Origin: Rhodoplanes sp. Z2-YC6860
GTDB lineage: Bacteria > Pseudomonadota > Alphaproteobacteria > Rhizobiales > Xanthobacteraceae
Length of the DNA stretch: 64,000 nucleotides
Assembly (NCBI RefSeq): GCF_001579845.1
Contig: NZ_CP007440.1
Location: forward strand, 2,998,029-3,062,028
Reading direction: 5' to 3'
Below are positions 14,948 through 23,551 of the stretch, one piece after another; positions within the stretch are counted from its first letter, which is position 1; each line of letters begins with the position of its first letter. Made by a program: the position numbers and the translations under genes. The notes under the pieces were generated by a model that was not told where the DNA came from, did no database searches, and saw only the letters and a program-made list of their open reading frames with translations.

Positions 14948-16633
14948 ATGCGGCTCGCGTTCCGGGCGACGCTTTTCGCAATCGTCGGCTGCCTGACGCT
15001 GTTCCGCATATCGGCGGCTGGCGCCCAATCGTCCGACACGATCCTCATCAATGGCAAGATCGTGGTCTACGATGCGGCGCCCGCGCAGGCGCTTGCGGTG
15101 CGCGACGGCAAGATCGCAGCGATTGGCACCACCACCGAGATCCGCGCTACAGCCGGCCCCTCCACCCGCGTCATCGATCTCGGTGGCCGCACCGTCATCC
15201 CGGGCCTGATCGATTCCCACATTCACGCGATCCGCGCGGGGCTGACCTGGCAGACCGAGGTGCACTGGATCGGCATCCGCACGCTGGCCGAGGCACTCGA
15301 CCGGCTGCGCGCTGCTGCCAAGACCGCGCCGAAAGGCTCGTGGCTGATTGTGGCTGGCGGCTGGACCGCGCGGCAGTTCAAGGAGGACCGCCGCCCGACG
15401 GAGACCGAGATTGCCGCCGCGGCGCCCGACCACCATGTCTATGTGCAGGAACTCTACAGCCGCGTGCTGCTCGATCCGAAAGGCTTCGCGGCACTCGGCA
15501 TTCCGTCCGATCTTGCGTCGCGCATCACCATCGAGCGCGACAAGGATGGCGCGCCGACGGGCTGGCTCACCGGCGACAACCGCGCCATCAGCGAATTGTT
15601 CGATCTCCTGCCGCGGCCCGATTTCGCCCAGAAGGTCGCGGGCACCAAGGCCTTCTTCCGGGCGCTCAACGCCATGGGACTGACCGGCGTGATCGATCCT
15701 GGAGGATACAACCTCCCGATTGCCGACTATCAGCCGTTGTTTCAGATCTGGCGCGAGCGCGCACTCACGCTTCGCGTCCGCTACAGCTTGAGCGCGCCGC
15801 GCCGCGATCACGAGCTTGAAGACTTCCAGGATCTCACGCAGGTGCTGCCGATGGGCTTCGGCGACGACTGGCTGCGTTTCAACGGCATCGGCGAGAACGT
15901 CACCTGGGGCTTTTACAACAATGACAAGCCGACTGACGCTCAGAAGGAGCAGCTCGCCGACGTGCTGCGCTGGGCAGTCAGCCGCGGCATGACGGCGATC
16001 TTCCACTGGCACAACGACAAGGCGGTGCATCATCTCCTCGACGTGCTGGAGCGCATCAACGCCGAAACGCCGATCAGGAAACTGCGCTGGTCGATTGCGC
16101 ATCTGAACGATGCCAGCGTGGAAAGCCTCGCGCGCATGAAGGCTATGGGCGTCGGCTGGCTGATGCAGAACGCGTTTTACTTCCGCGGCGAAGCGTTTCT
16201 CGGCCAGCGCGGCAGCGAGCCGTTGCGCTTCGTGCCGCCGATCGTCACGGCAGCAAAGATGGGCGTGCCGATTGGCGGCGGTACCGACGCGCATCGCGTG
16301 ATGGGGCCCAATCCGTTTGTCTCGCTGCAATGGATGCTCGACAGCAAGACGGTCGGCGGCACGGTGATGCGCGGACCTGAGGAGATCCCGTCTCGTATCG
16401 AGGCGCTGCGCATCTACACCGAAGGCAGCGCCTGGTTCGTGTTCGACGAAGACAAGCGTGCTGCTCTCGCGGCTGGCAAGCTCGCCGATCTGGCGGTGCT
16501 CGATAGGGACTATCTGACGGTGCCGGTGGATGAGATCGGCGGCATCGTCTCGCTGCTCACCATGGTCGGCGGTCGCGTGGTCTACGCTGCTGGTCCTTTT
16601 GAATCCGACGAAGACAGCGTACCGTTTCGCTGA
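14948..16633 (+). CDS. Exported amidohydrolase (Amidohydro_3 / YtcJ-like)
   Basis: 561 residues. Residues 1 to about 27 form a signal peptide (ends AAGAQ). The metal-binding DSHIHA (H91, H93) follows VIDLGGRTVIPGLI, the standard start of the barrel. FHWHNDKAVHHLL, IAHLND and GGGTDAHRVMGPNP supply further likely ligands, and the C-terminal GKLADLAVLDRDYL strand closes the beta-sandwich. YtcJ-type enzymes hydrolyse C-N bonds in amides or ring systems. Export to the periplasm and a 6-base gap to the preceding gene tie it to the haem/propeller cluster; whether it prepares the substrate for that system is inference. Confidence 0.85.
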   Translation: MRLAFRATLFAIVGCLTLFRISAAGAQSSDTILINGKIVVYDAAPAQALAVRDGKIAAIGTTTEIRATAGPSTRVIDLGGRTVIPGLIDSHIHAIRAGLTWQTEVHWIGIRTLAEALDRLRAAAKTAPKGSWLIVAGGWTARQFKEDRRPTETEIAAAAPDHHVYVQELYSRVLLDPKGFAALGIPSDLASRITIERDKDGAPTGWLTGDNRAISELFDLLPRPDFAQKVAGTKAFFRALNAMGLTGVIDPGGYNLPIADYQPLFQIWRERALTLRVRYSLSAPRRDHELEDFQDLTQVLPMGFGDDWLRFNGIGENVTWGFYNNDKPTDAQKEQLADVLRWAVSRGMTAIFHWHNDKAVHHLLDVLERINAETPIRKLRWSIAHLNDASVESLARMKAMGVGWLMQNAFYFRGEAFLGQRGSEPLRFVPPIVTAAKMGVPIGGGTDAHRVMGPNPFVSLQWMLDSKTVGGTVMRGPEEIPSRIEALRIYTEGSAWFVFDEDKRAALAAGKLADLAVLDRDYLTVPVDEIGGIVSLLTMVGGRVVYAAGPFESDEDSVPFR

Positions 16634-16907
16634 CGCTGCCGCTTCTTGGGATGTCCTCAAAAATGGGACTTCTGCGTTGATATGCCGCAGGCTGGAAGGG
16701 CGTTTCCGAGGACAAAAACTGTCATCGTCAAGTCACAAAACTGCGAACAAAATCGAAAATACGCATGCCTGATCAGATGGTTATGAATATCGTCGGGAAA
16801 AGCCTTACATTAAATTTTGGTAATTGGATGCGACATAGTTTCCAGGGGCTAGACATTCGTGCACAAGTCCCGAAGGGGCGACTGCTGAACGAATGGGAAC
16901 TGGGGAA

Positions 16908-17132
16908 ATGAAAACCTTCACAGCACTCGCCGCTCTGGTGCTCGCCACTTCGGTGGCCGGCACGGCGAACGCCGCCAAGCACATCCATCATCATCACCAT
17001 CATGCGATGCACGCCGTTGACGCCGGCAAGGCGTCGACGACCGACTGGCCGGGCAACCCGTACATGGATCTGAGGCAGGACCAGGTGCAGCGGTTCTGGC
17101 GCGACGCGTTCGATCCGTTCGACGCCAAGTAG
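16908..17132 (+). CDS. Small exported histidine-rich protein
   Basis: 74 residues. The ATG at 16908 is chosen because TGGGGA sits just upstream and the N-terminus is then a clean signal peptide (MKTFTALAALVLATSVAG, ending NAA). Directly after the signal comes KHIHHHHHHAMH, eight histidines within 12 residues including a run of six, followed by a 40-residue tail rich in D, W and R (LRQDQVQRFWRDAFDPFDAK). Binding of Ni, Zn, Co or Cu in the periplasm is likely from composition. No family is recognised. A strong terminator lies 160 bases downstream. Confidence 0.7.
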   Translation: MKTFTALAALVLATSVAGTANAAKHIHHHHHHAMHAVDAGKASTTDWPGNPYMDLRQDQVQRFWRDAFDPFDAK

Positions 17133-17291
17133 TCGCGGCCAATCGCCGGCCAAGGCATCACACGCCAAGCATAAGCGTGCTCCGAGCGATCCCCTCGGCG
17201 CTGGGGTCTCAGTGTGGTCCACACTTCGTGGAGGATGCGCGGCTCGTCCGCGCATCGGGCCCAACAAACGCATGTCTACCCAGGCAAAACT

Positions 17292-17321
17292 GCCCCGCTC
17301 CGGCGGGGCTTTCTTTTTTTT
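17292..17321 (+). terminator. Rho-independent terminator
   Basis: Stem GCCCCGC (17292-17298) with GCGGGGC (17303-17309), loop TCCG, followed by TTTCTTTTTTTT. It is a textbook plus-strand terminator. It ends the histidine-rich gene transcript or an independent small RNA in 17133-17321, where two further hairpins are visible (GATGCGCGG/CCGCGCATC and TCCAC/GTGGA). Confidence 0.85.
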
Positions 17322-17327
17322 GGGTTC

Positions 17328-18023
17328 TCAAACGCCAAGCCAGCGCAGGCCGCCCGGAAGTTCATCCGCCGAAAAGTCCACTTGCAGAACGCGGCGACGG
17401 TCAGGCTCGGCGGCCGCCTCGGAGGCGTGCAGGATCGGCGTCGCATAGAGCCAGATATCGCCGGCGTCGGCGACGCAGGCTGTGCTGCGGCAGCGCCGGA
17501 CCACGTCGCCGACTTCGTTGACCGGAATGCGGCCCAGCCGGTGCGAGCCCGGTGCGACGAGGAGCGGAGCATTCCGTACCGGCACCGGGTCAAGGTGAAC
17601 CCGCAACGTGACCATGCCGGTCAGCACTGCGAAAGGCGGTGCCACATGGAGGAGGCCGCTCTTGACGGTCCATGGCTCGAAGCCTTCGACGTCGATGCGC
17701 TCTCTGACCACGATGGTGCGGTCCTGGTGCCAGCCGAGCGACCAGTTCTGATCCGGCGTCTTGTCGAACAGGATTGCCCGCACCGGCCGGCACGCCGGTC
17801 CGAGCACTGATGCCGCAATCGTGCCGATCGGTCCGGTGCAGGCGAGAAGCGGTCGCAGCGCCGCAACCCCATAAATTCTCACGCCGGCTTGGGCCGAAGG
17901 TTGGTCGGCCACGGCCTGAAGAATGTCTTGGAGCGTGGCCAACGGGACGGCCGCCTGGAACCGTTGTGCGCCGTCGCGGGCGAACGTTACAGTCGCGGCT
18001 TCATGAGGCGTGGTGTCGATCAT
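17328..18023 (-). CDS. Phytanoyl-CoA dioxygenase (PhyH)-like Fe(II)/2-oxoglutarate oxygenase
   Basis: 231 residues. The iron triad is visible as H99-x-D101 in LGWHQDRTIVV and H199 in ATPILHASE; RRRVLQVDF (209-217) gives the arginine that holds 2-oxoglutarate. This spacing and the HxD in a GWHQD context match PhyH-type enzymes, which hydroxylate small organic molecules. It stands alone between oppositely oriented genes, so its substrate cannot be guessed. The start ATG is at 18023. Confidence 0.82.
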   Translation of the reverse strand: MIDTTPHEAATVTFARDGAQRFQAAVPLATLQDILQAVADQPSAQAGVRIYGVAALRPLLACTGPIGTIAASVLGPACRPVRAILFDKTPDQNWSLGWHQDRTIVVRERIDVEGFEPWTVKSGLLHVAPPFAVLTGMVTLRVHLDPVPVRNAPLLVAPGSHRLGRIPVNEVGDVVRRCRSTACVADAGDIWLYATPILHASEAAAEPDRRRVLQVDFSADELPGGLRWLGV

Positions 18024-18212
18024 GACGTTTTGTGACGTTCGTGTTCTCTATCCGACGTTCTCATAACGAACTACGGTCGCATGTCGGACAATTTTACGAA
18101 CCAGGTACGGCACTTGTGTGCCGAACTTCGGCCGAACCGAGGACAGGGCAGGTTGGCTGCTTTGCCCGAAATAACGGTCGTATCGGTTGGCCTTTGGGGT
18201 TAAAGAGGCCTC

Positions 18213-19127
18213 ATGGCTGAAGACATCCCCTTCGATAAGGAATTCACGCTCGTCCCCGGCAAAGTGGACGAGCCGATGCCCGGCGTGCGGCGCATCCTTT
18301 GCAACAACCCGAGCGCGTTCACGTTCAAGGGCACGATGAGCTACATCATCGGCCGCGGGAAGGTCGCGATCGTCGATCCGGGGCCGGACAATCCTGAGCA
18401 TGGCGCGGCGCTGCTGGACGCAGTCCGCGGCGAGACCGTGACGCATATCTTCGTCACCCACACTCATCGCGACCATTCGCCGGGCGTGCCCGCGATCAAG
18501 CACGCGACGGGAGCGCTCGTGCTGGCCGAAGGTCCGCATCGCGCCGCGCGGCCGCTCCATATCGGCGACGGGCCGCGGCTTGATGCCTCGAACGACACCG
18601 ACTTCAGGCCGGACCGTGCGCTCGCCGACGGCGAGGTGGTGCGCGGCGACGGCTGGACCATCGAGGCGATCACGACGCCGGGCCACACCGCCAATCACAT
18701 GGCCTATGCGTTTCGCGAGGCCAATGTGGTGCTGTCCGGCGACCATGTGATGGCGTGGTCGACGCCGGTGGTATCGCCGCCCGACGGCTCGATGGGCGAC
18801 TACATGAGCTCGCTGCAGAAGCTCGCCAAGCGCGAAGAGCCGATCTACTTCCCGGGTCACGGTCCCGCGGTGCGCAGCGCTCCACGCTTCGTCGCCGCCT
18901 ACATCCTGCACAGGAAGGCGCGCGAGGCTTCAATCCTCAACCAGCTTGCCAAAGGCGAGACTGACATCCCATCCGTGGTCGGCGCGATCTACGCCAATCT
19001 CGATCCGCGCCTTGTGAAGGCCGCCGGCATGTCCGTGCTGGCGCATCTGGAGGATCTGGTGGCGCGCGGCCAAGCCGCGACCAACGGCCCGCCGTCGATC
19101 GAGGGGCGTTATCGCTTGCCGGCCTGA
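18213..19127 (+). CDS. Metallo-beta-lactamase-fold hydrolase (LACTB2-like)
   Basis: 304 residues. Zinc motif THTHRDH gives H83, H85, D87 and H88; later ligands are H in TPGHTANHM, D in VLSGDHVM and H in YFPGHGPAV. The C-terminal 60 residues (RKAREASILNQLAKGETDI...) match the winged-helix tail of LACTB2-type hydrolases, which cleave RNA or thioesters. Its 3' end overlaps the convergent DUF1499 gene by 19 bases. AGAGG precedes the ATG by 4 bases. Confidence 0.88.
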   Translation: MAEDIPFDKEFTLVPGKVDEPMPGVRRILCNNPSAFTFKGTMSYIIGRGKVAIVDPGPDNPEHGAALLDAVRGETVTHIFVTHTHRDHSPGVPAIKHATGALVLAEGPHRAARPLHIGDGPRLDASNDTDFRPDRALADGEVVRGDGWTIEAITTPGHTANHMAYAFREANVVLSGDHVMAWSTPVVSPPDGSMGDYMSSLQKLAKREEPIYFPGHGPAVRSAPRFVAAYILHRKAREASILNQLAKGETDIPSVVGAIYANLDPRLVKAAGMSVLAHLEDLVARGQAATNGPPSIEGRYRLPA

Positions 19128-19945
19128 ACCGGTGACGGCTTCTGCGGCTTCTGTTGCTGGCGCTGCTCGCGCTTCTCCTCGGTATCGGCGCGCGCCTCGA
19201 CGTCTTCCAGCAGCGAACGGATGCGCGAGGCATTGCCGCCGAAGTCGTGGCGGCCGTAGCGCGAGGCCGAGCGCACGTCGATGCGTGAGCCGTCGTCGTC
19301 CGGCCTGATCCTGATCGAGACGTCGTCACGGAAACCCATGATCGGCGTGCGCGCCACCGCCTCGATCTGGCCGTCGCGGCGGCCGGGCTGCGGCGGGCGG
19401 TCGACCACCACGCGCCATTTGCGCCGCGTGATCACCGCCATGGTGACGTCATAGGCCGCTTTCGGCGCCGCGCTGACACTGAGCGGCTCGATGTCAGGGT
19501 AAGCCTTGCGTTGGAGTTCGGCGGCATAGAGGCCGGCGTATTCCACTGTGCCGCGCGGACGCAGCCTCGCCAGCACATCGAAACGCGGCGGGTCGATCGG
19601 GTCGGTGGTGATATCGTTGATCATCGGCAGCTTGTAGGCCATGTAGCCGAGATAGGCCGGGTAGCCGAGCAGGGCGACACCGATACCGATCGCCGCGAAG
19701 GCGTGGCCGACGCCGTCGGTGCCGTCCTTCCACACCACGATGAAGGCGCCGAAGGCGAGCACGATGCCGAACACCGCGACCACCAGCGCGCCGCCGAAGG
19801 TGGCGAGCGCAGGAATCGGTTCAAGGATGCCGGAGCGCACGATCAGGATGGACAGGATGGTCGCGGTCAACGCGAAGAACGCGCAGCGACGCGCCCAGAT
19901 GGCCAGTCGCGAGGTCGGCTGATCGGCGATGCGTCGGCGCGCCAT
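19109..19945 (-). CDS. DUF1499 membrane protein
   Basis: 278 residues. Three hydrophobic segments in the first 110 residues (CAFFALTATILSILIV, ATFGGALVVAVFGIVLAF and HAFAAIGIGVALLGYPAYLG) are followed by a soluble DUF1499 domain (AAPKAAYDVTMAVITRRKW through SRYGRHDFGGNASRIRSLLE). The function of the domain is unknown. The last 25 residues are glutamine/lysine-rich. It starts 3 bases after the M48 peptidase stop and is the last gene of a three-gene operon. Confidence 0.85.
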   Translation of the reverse strand: MARRRIADQPTSRLAIWARRCAFFALTATILSILIVRSGILEPIPALATFGGALVVAVFGIVLAFGAFIVVWKDGTDGVGHAFAAIGIGVALLGYPAYLGYMAYKLPMINDITTDPIDPPRFDVLARLRPRGTVEYAGLYAAELQRKAYPDIEPLSVSAAPKAAYDVTMAVITRRKWRVVVDRPPQPGRRDGQIEAVARTPIMGFRDDVSIRIRPDDDGSRIDVRSASRYGRHDFGGNASRIRSLLEDVEARADTEEKREQRQQQKPQKPSPVQAGKR

Positions 19946-19948
19946 GGT

Positions 19949-21070
19949 CTATCCGCAAATCCGTTTCAGCGCGGCCCAGTCCGCGGCCGGCAGCAGGGGT
20001 TCGATCGTTCCCGGCGACGAATCCGCCAAGGCATTGATCGCAACGACGCGATCCTTGGTCTGCGGGTGATCGAGCAGGATCTTCGAGCCCGGAGCCGCGC
20101 CGCCGGCCACGCGGTCAAGGATCGTTGCGAGCGCCCGCGGGTCGCCATGAGTCCGCGTCATCAGGCCGACGCTGTAACGGTCGGCCGCGGTTTCGACGTC
20201 GCGCGAATAGGCCGATTGCACCACTGTCCTCGCCGCAATCACCACCAAGCCGCCTCCGGTGAAATCGCCCAGCAGCATACCGAACAGGAACGATAAGCCG
20301 GCGGCCTGCAACAGCGAGCGAGTGCCGTCGCGATGGGCGACATGTCCGATCTCGTGCGCGACAACGCCTGCGAGCTCGTCGGGTGTGCGCGCCTGCCGGA
20401 TGAGCCCTTCGAAGACGTAGATGTGTCCGCCCGGCAATGCAATGGCGTTGGCGTCCGCCTTTCGGACTGCTGCCGCCTTCAGGGGGATCGGCAGACCGGC
20501 CGCGATTTCGAGCCGGCCGATCAGGCGGTCGAGCGCGGCGCGGCCGGGCTTTTCAGCGTCCGCCGTGCCGCATTCGAACGGCCGGTCGGTGCGGCCGGGA
20601 TCGATCATGGAGCGAACCTGCTTGTCCATGGCGGCGCCGAGCCGCTGCTCGGCCGACAACGGAATCAGCAGCGCAATGCGGTCCGAAAGCGCGGGCAGAC
20701 CCCAGACCCCAACCAGAACCAGCGACACCGCCGCCATGATGGTCCAGCCGATGACCTTCGAGCGCAACCGCCGTTCGGTGGCTCCGGTGCGGTCGAGGCT
20801 GTCCGCATAGGCGTCGATCCTGGCAATCAGCACGGGATCGCGGAGTTCGAGCCGGGCAAGCTCCGGCCCGCTGGCGCGGCGCAGTCGCATGACCTTGTCG
20901 GGTGCGGACTGCGCCCGCAGATCGGCATAGGGCCATTCGGCGAGCATCGCGCCGTTCGCGTCGGTGATGCGGACAGCTTGCGGCGCGGCCTCAACCGTGA
21001 CGTCGTGGCGGGCACTCGAGGTGCCGTCGAAATAGAGACCAGGTCCTTTCACCAGATCATCGGTCGCCAT
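19949..21070 (-). CDS. M48-family zinc metalloprotease, membrane-anchored
   Basis: 373 residues. Zinc site VVAHEIGHVAHRD gives H239, E240 and H243, and the third ligand is E293 in DVETAADRYS. One membrane segment lies at about 108-126 (GWTIMAAVSLVLVGVWGL), preceded by a 100-residue N-terminal domain. The family cleaves membrane or misfolded envelope proteins (HtpX/BepA-like). Its ATG shares one base with the stop of the DUF898 gene (TGATG), so the two are translationally coupled; DUF898/M48 pairs are, from memory, a recurring arrangement. Confidence 0.88.
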   Translation of the reverse strand: MATDDLVKGPGLYFDGTSSARHDVTVEAAPQAVRITDANGAMLAEWPYADLRAQSAPDKVMRLRRASGPELARLELRDPVLIARIDAYADSLDRTGATERRLRSKVIGWTIMAAVSLVLVGVWGLPALSDRIALLIPLSAEQRLGAAMDKQVRSMIDPGRTDRPFECGTADAEKPGRAALDRLIGRLEIAAGLPIPLKAAAVRKADANAIALPGGHIYVFEGLIRQARTPDELAGVVAHEIGHVAHRDGTRSLLQAAGLSFLFGMLLGDFTGGGLVVIAARTVVQSAYSRDVETAADRYSVGLMTRTHGDPRALATILDRVAGGAAPGSKILLDHPQTKDRVVAINALADSSPGTIEPLLPAADWAALKRICG

Positions 21071-22368
21071 CAGATACCGCCCACGTTGAGCGCGTCGGCA
21101 AGGCCCTCGCCAACCGCGGAACTTGCGGCGCCGGACGCATGAACGCTGTCGAGTGCGTCAAGACCGGAAAACGACATCGTCTCGATGCTGCTACGCCAGA
21201 AGCCGAGCTTCACGGTTGCCTGATAGATCGCAGAAAAACCCAGCATGGCGATGACGTAGAAGCCAATGCCGGCCGCTGCGTTGGCGAGGTCGGCGAGGTC
21301 CTTCTTGCCTTGATCGACGAGGACGGCGGTCAGCAGGAAGGCCACGATGCTGCCGAGCACAATGACCGCGATGGCGAACAGAAGGCCAAAGCCGAGGAAG
21401 CGCAAATAAGCGCCGTAGATCGAGCCGGTGCGCAAGCCTGAGTGGATCGAAAGCCCGCCGAGCCGCAGCCCGTCGAGCCACCAGCGCAGCAGCACGGCCT
21501 GAAACACCGGATAGAGCACAGCCACTATGATGATGCTGAAGCTTCCGGCAAACACGGCGACACCGACCGCGAGATAGAAATCCGATGCGGCGCTGTCGAG
21601 TTGGCTGTTGAACTCCTCGAGGCTGTTGCTTTTGACGGCCACGGCGCCGACGGTCTCCCAGTCCACGGTGACGAGGGCAAAAGCGATGGTGCCAGCGAGC
21701 GGCCCGACCACCAGGAGCCACATGAAGAAGCCCCGCAGCAGCAGCCGGAAGCCCGATCCTTCGAAGCGGCCCTGCAGGTCGCCGAAATAGGTGTGGCGCA
21801 TCTTGAAGCGCTCGAGCTGCGACTGCATGAACGGATAGGCAAGCCCCACCGTCAGCACCACCATGATCCACCAGAAGGTCGCGCAGATCGCGTAGCGCAA
21901 CGCGGAGCCGTCCTGATGGCAGCGCACGCCACGATAGATCGTGCGGGTGAGCCGGTAGCGGCGGGCGCGGAACACCGCGAATTGACCCAGGAAGAACAGC
22001 AACGGGAAGGAGAGGGCGCCGGCCGCGGCGCCGATGGGGCCCGCGCTCAGTGCTGCAAGCGAGAGTGCCACATAGAGCGGCACGAGAAGGGCAAGCGCGA
22101 TCAGGAAGCCGATCAGAAGTTCATAGGGCGTACCAGTGTATTCCAGGCTTTCGCCGGCGATCTCGGTGTTCGACCACAGGAACCGCCGCACGTCTGTGGC
22201 GAGCCAGAAGCGGTATATGCCGAGCGTGACCGCAAGCAGCGCCGCGCCACGCAGCAAAATGCGCCAATAGGCCCGGCCGTCGCCGGTGAAGCGGGCGGCG
22301 GGCAGAGGTGGAGACGCGGCCACCGGAATGCTGGGCGTCGGAACGGCGCTCGCTTCGGCGGCGGTCAT
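21070..22368 (-). CDS. YjgN family (DUF898) membrane protein
   Basis: 432 residues. Several hydrophobic segments are spread along the protein, with the family hallmarks YWRILLRGAALLAVTLGIYRFW near 33-54 (split: YWRILLRGAALL then GIYRFW), YLRFLGFGLLF, and repeats of the pattern FRARRYRLTRTIYRGVRC. Function is unknown. First gene of an operon with M48 protease and DUF1499 protein; a quality-control or transport role in the inner membrane is possible but not shown. Confidence 0.87.
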   Translation of the reverse strand: MTAAEASAVPTPSIPVAASPPLPAARFTGDGRAYWRILLRGAALLAVTLGIYRFWLATDVRRFLWSNTEIAGESLEYTGTPYELLIGFLIALALLVPLYVALSLAALSAGPIGAAAGALSFPLLFFLGQFAVFRARRYRLTRTIYRGVRCHQDGSALRYAICATFWWIMVVLTVGLAYPFMQSQLERFKMRHTYFGDLQGRFEGSGFRLLLRGFFMWLLVVGPLAGTIAFALVTVDWETVGAVAVKSNSLEEFNSQLDSAASDFYLAVGVAVFAGSFSIIIVAVLYPVFQAVLLRWWLDGLRLGGLSIHSGLRTGSIYGAYLRFLGFGLLFAIAVIVLGSIVAFLLTAVLVDQGKKDLADLANAAAGIGFYVIAMLGFSAIYQATVKLGFWRSSIETMSFSGLDALDSVHASGAASSAVGEGLADALNVGGI

Positions 22369-22549
22369 GGAGGGTCCTGTGGCAGCAGCACGGCGCCTTG
22401 TCGTCGCGCATCCACTAGATGCCGCAGGAACTGCCCGGATTCAATCCCGCGCCCCGCGATCGCGACCCCGACAGGCCTGGGTATTCAAATGGCTTGCCTG
22501 TTGCTTATGCGATCAGGTTGCCGTTGACAGCGGGGAGGGGAAAACAATC

Positions 22550-23506
22550 TCATTTGCCCGCGACAAAGGGAACGATGATCCCGATGGCCTGCTGGGTTTG
22601 CTCTTCCATGATCCAGTGGCCGGAATTGGTGATGACGGCGCCTTGGACGTTACTCGCGACGGTCGTGAGTTCGGACTTCATGGACACGCCATATGAATGA
22701 TCGCCGCCAATCGCCAACACGGGCATGCGCAATTTGCCCTTCTTGGCAAACAGCGCCTTGTTGTCCTCCGCATCCTGGGTGAACGCCGCGAATTGCCCGC
22801 TGAAGGCATCATGGATTGCGCCCGGCCGTGCATAGAGTTCCGCATAGTGGTCGCGGGTCTGATCGTCGATCGCAGCGGGGGTGGCCGATAGCTCGTTGTA
22901 AAAGCGATCGAGCAGGATGCGCTCCCGGCCGGCGACCAGACGTTCAACGTCAGGCCCTCGGAAGTTGAAATGCCAGACCTTGGGGTTGGTCAGTTGCTTC
23001 GTGTACCAGGTGCCGAGCCCTGGAAGCGGCGCGTCCATGACGGCCCATTTGGTGACCCTGTCGGGAAACTGGGCGGCGAGTGCGTAGCCGACCATATTGC
23101 CGATATCATGGGTGACCAGCACGACCTGTTGAATCTTCAACTGGTCGAGAATGGCGGCGATGTCTCGCGCCTGGGCAACTTTCTCGTATCCGGCTTCCGG
23201 GTGCGACGACAGACCCATGCCGCGCAGATCGGGAACGATCACCGTGTGGTCCTTGACCAGGGTTTCGGCCAGCGGCGCCCACATGTCGCCTGTATCTCCG
23301 AAGCCGTGCAGCAGCAGCACAGCCGGCCCTTGGCCGCCGACGCGAACGTATTGCGTGCCGCCGGTCACCGGCATCTGCTGCGCTTTAAAGCTGGCAGGGA
23401 AGGGCCTGATCTCCGCGGCGGCCGGCGTTGTCGTGGTGAACGACAGGATAGGCGCCGTCGCAGCAAGAGCGAGACCTAGGATGATCTGACGGAGAGGACT
23501 GAGCAT
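22550..23506 (-). CDS. Exported alpha/beta hydrolase, epoxide hydrolase/dehalogenase type
   Basis: 318 residues from ATG 23506 (AAAGG 7 bases upstream); a TTG 18 bases further up is also in frame. Signal peptide 1 to about 31 (ends TPAAAE). Oxyanion motif HGFGDTGDMW, nucleophile aspartate in VTHDIGNMVG, and catalytic histidine in SGHWIMEEQ. An aspartate nucleophile indicates epoxide hydrolase or haloalkanoate dehalogenase chemistry rather than a serine esterase. Export to the periplasm is unusual for those enzymes but seen in some homologues. Stand-alone gene. Confidence 0.85.
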   Translation of the reverse strand: MLSPLRQIILGLALAATAPILSFTTTTPAAAEIRPFPASFKAQQMPVTGGTQYVRVGGQGPAVLLLHGFGDTGDMWAPLAETLVKDHTVIVPDLRGMGLSSHPEAGYEKVAQARDIAAILDQLKIQQVVLVTHDIGNMVGYALAAQFPDRVTKWAVMDAPLPGLGTWYTKQLTNPKVWHFNFRGPDVERLVAGRERILLDRFYNELSATPAAIDDQTRDHYAELYARPGAIHDAFSGQFAAFTQDAEDNKALFAKKGKLRMPVLAIGGDHSYGVSMKSELTTVASNVQGAVITNSGHWIMEEQTQQAIGIIVPFVAGK

Positions 23507-23551
23507 GGTTCGGCCTTTTGCCAATTGCGTGACGGTACATGCGTCGTGAGG

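Noticed and set aside
17133-17291. Possible known RNA such as SRP RNA, 6S or tmRNA
   Set aside because: None of the conserved cores of these RNAs is present; kept only as a possible unknown small RNA.
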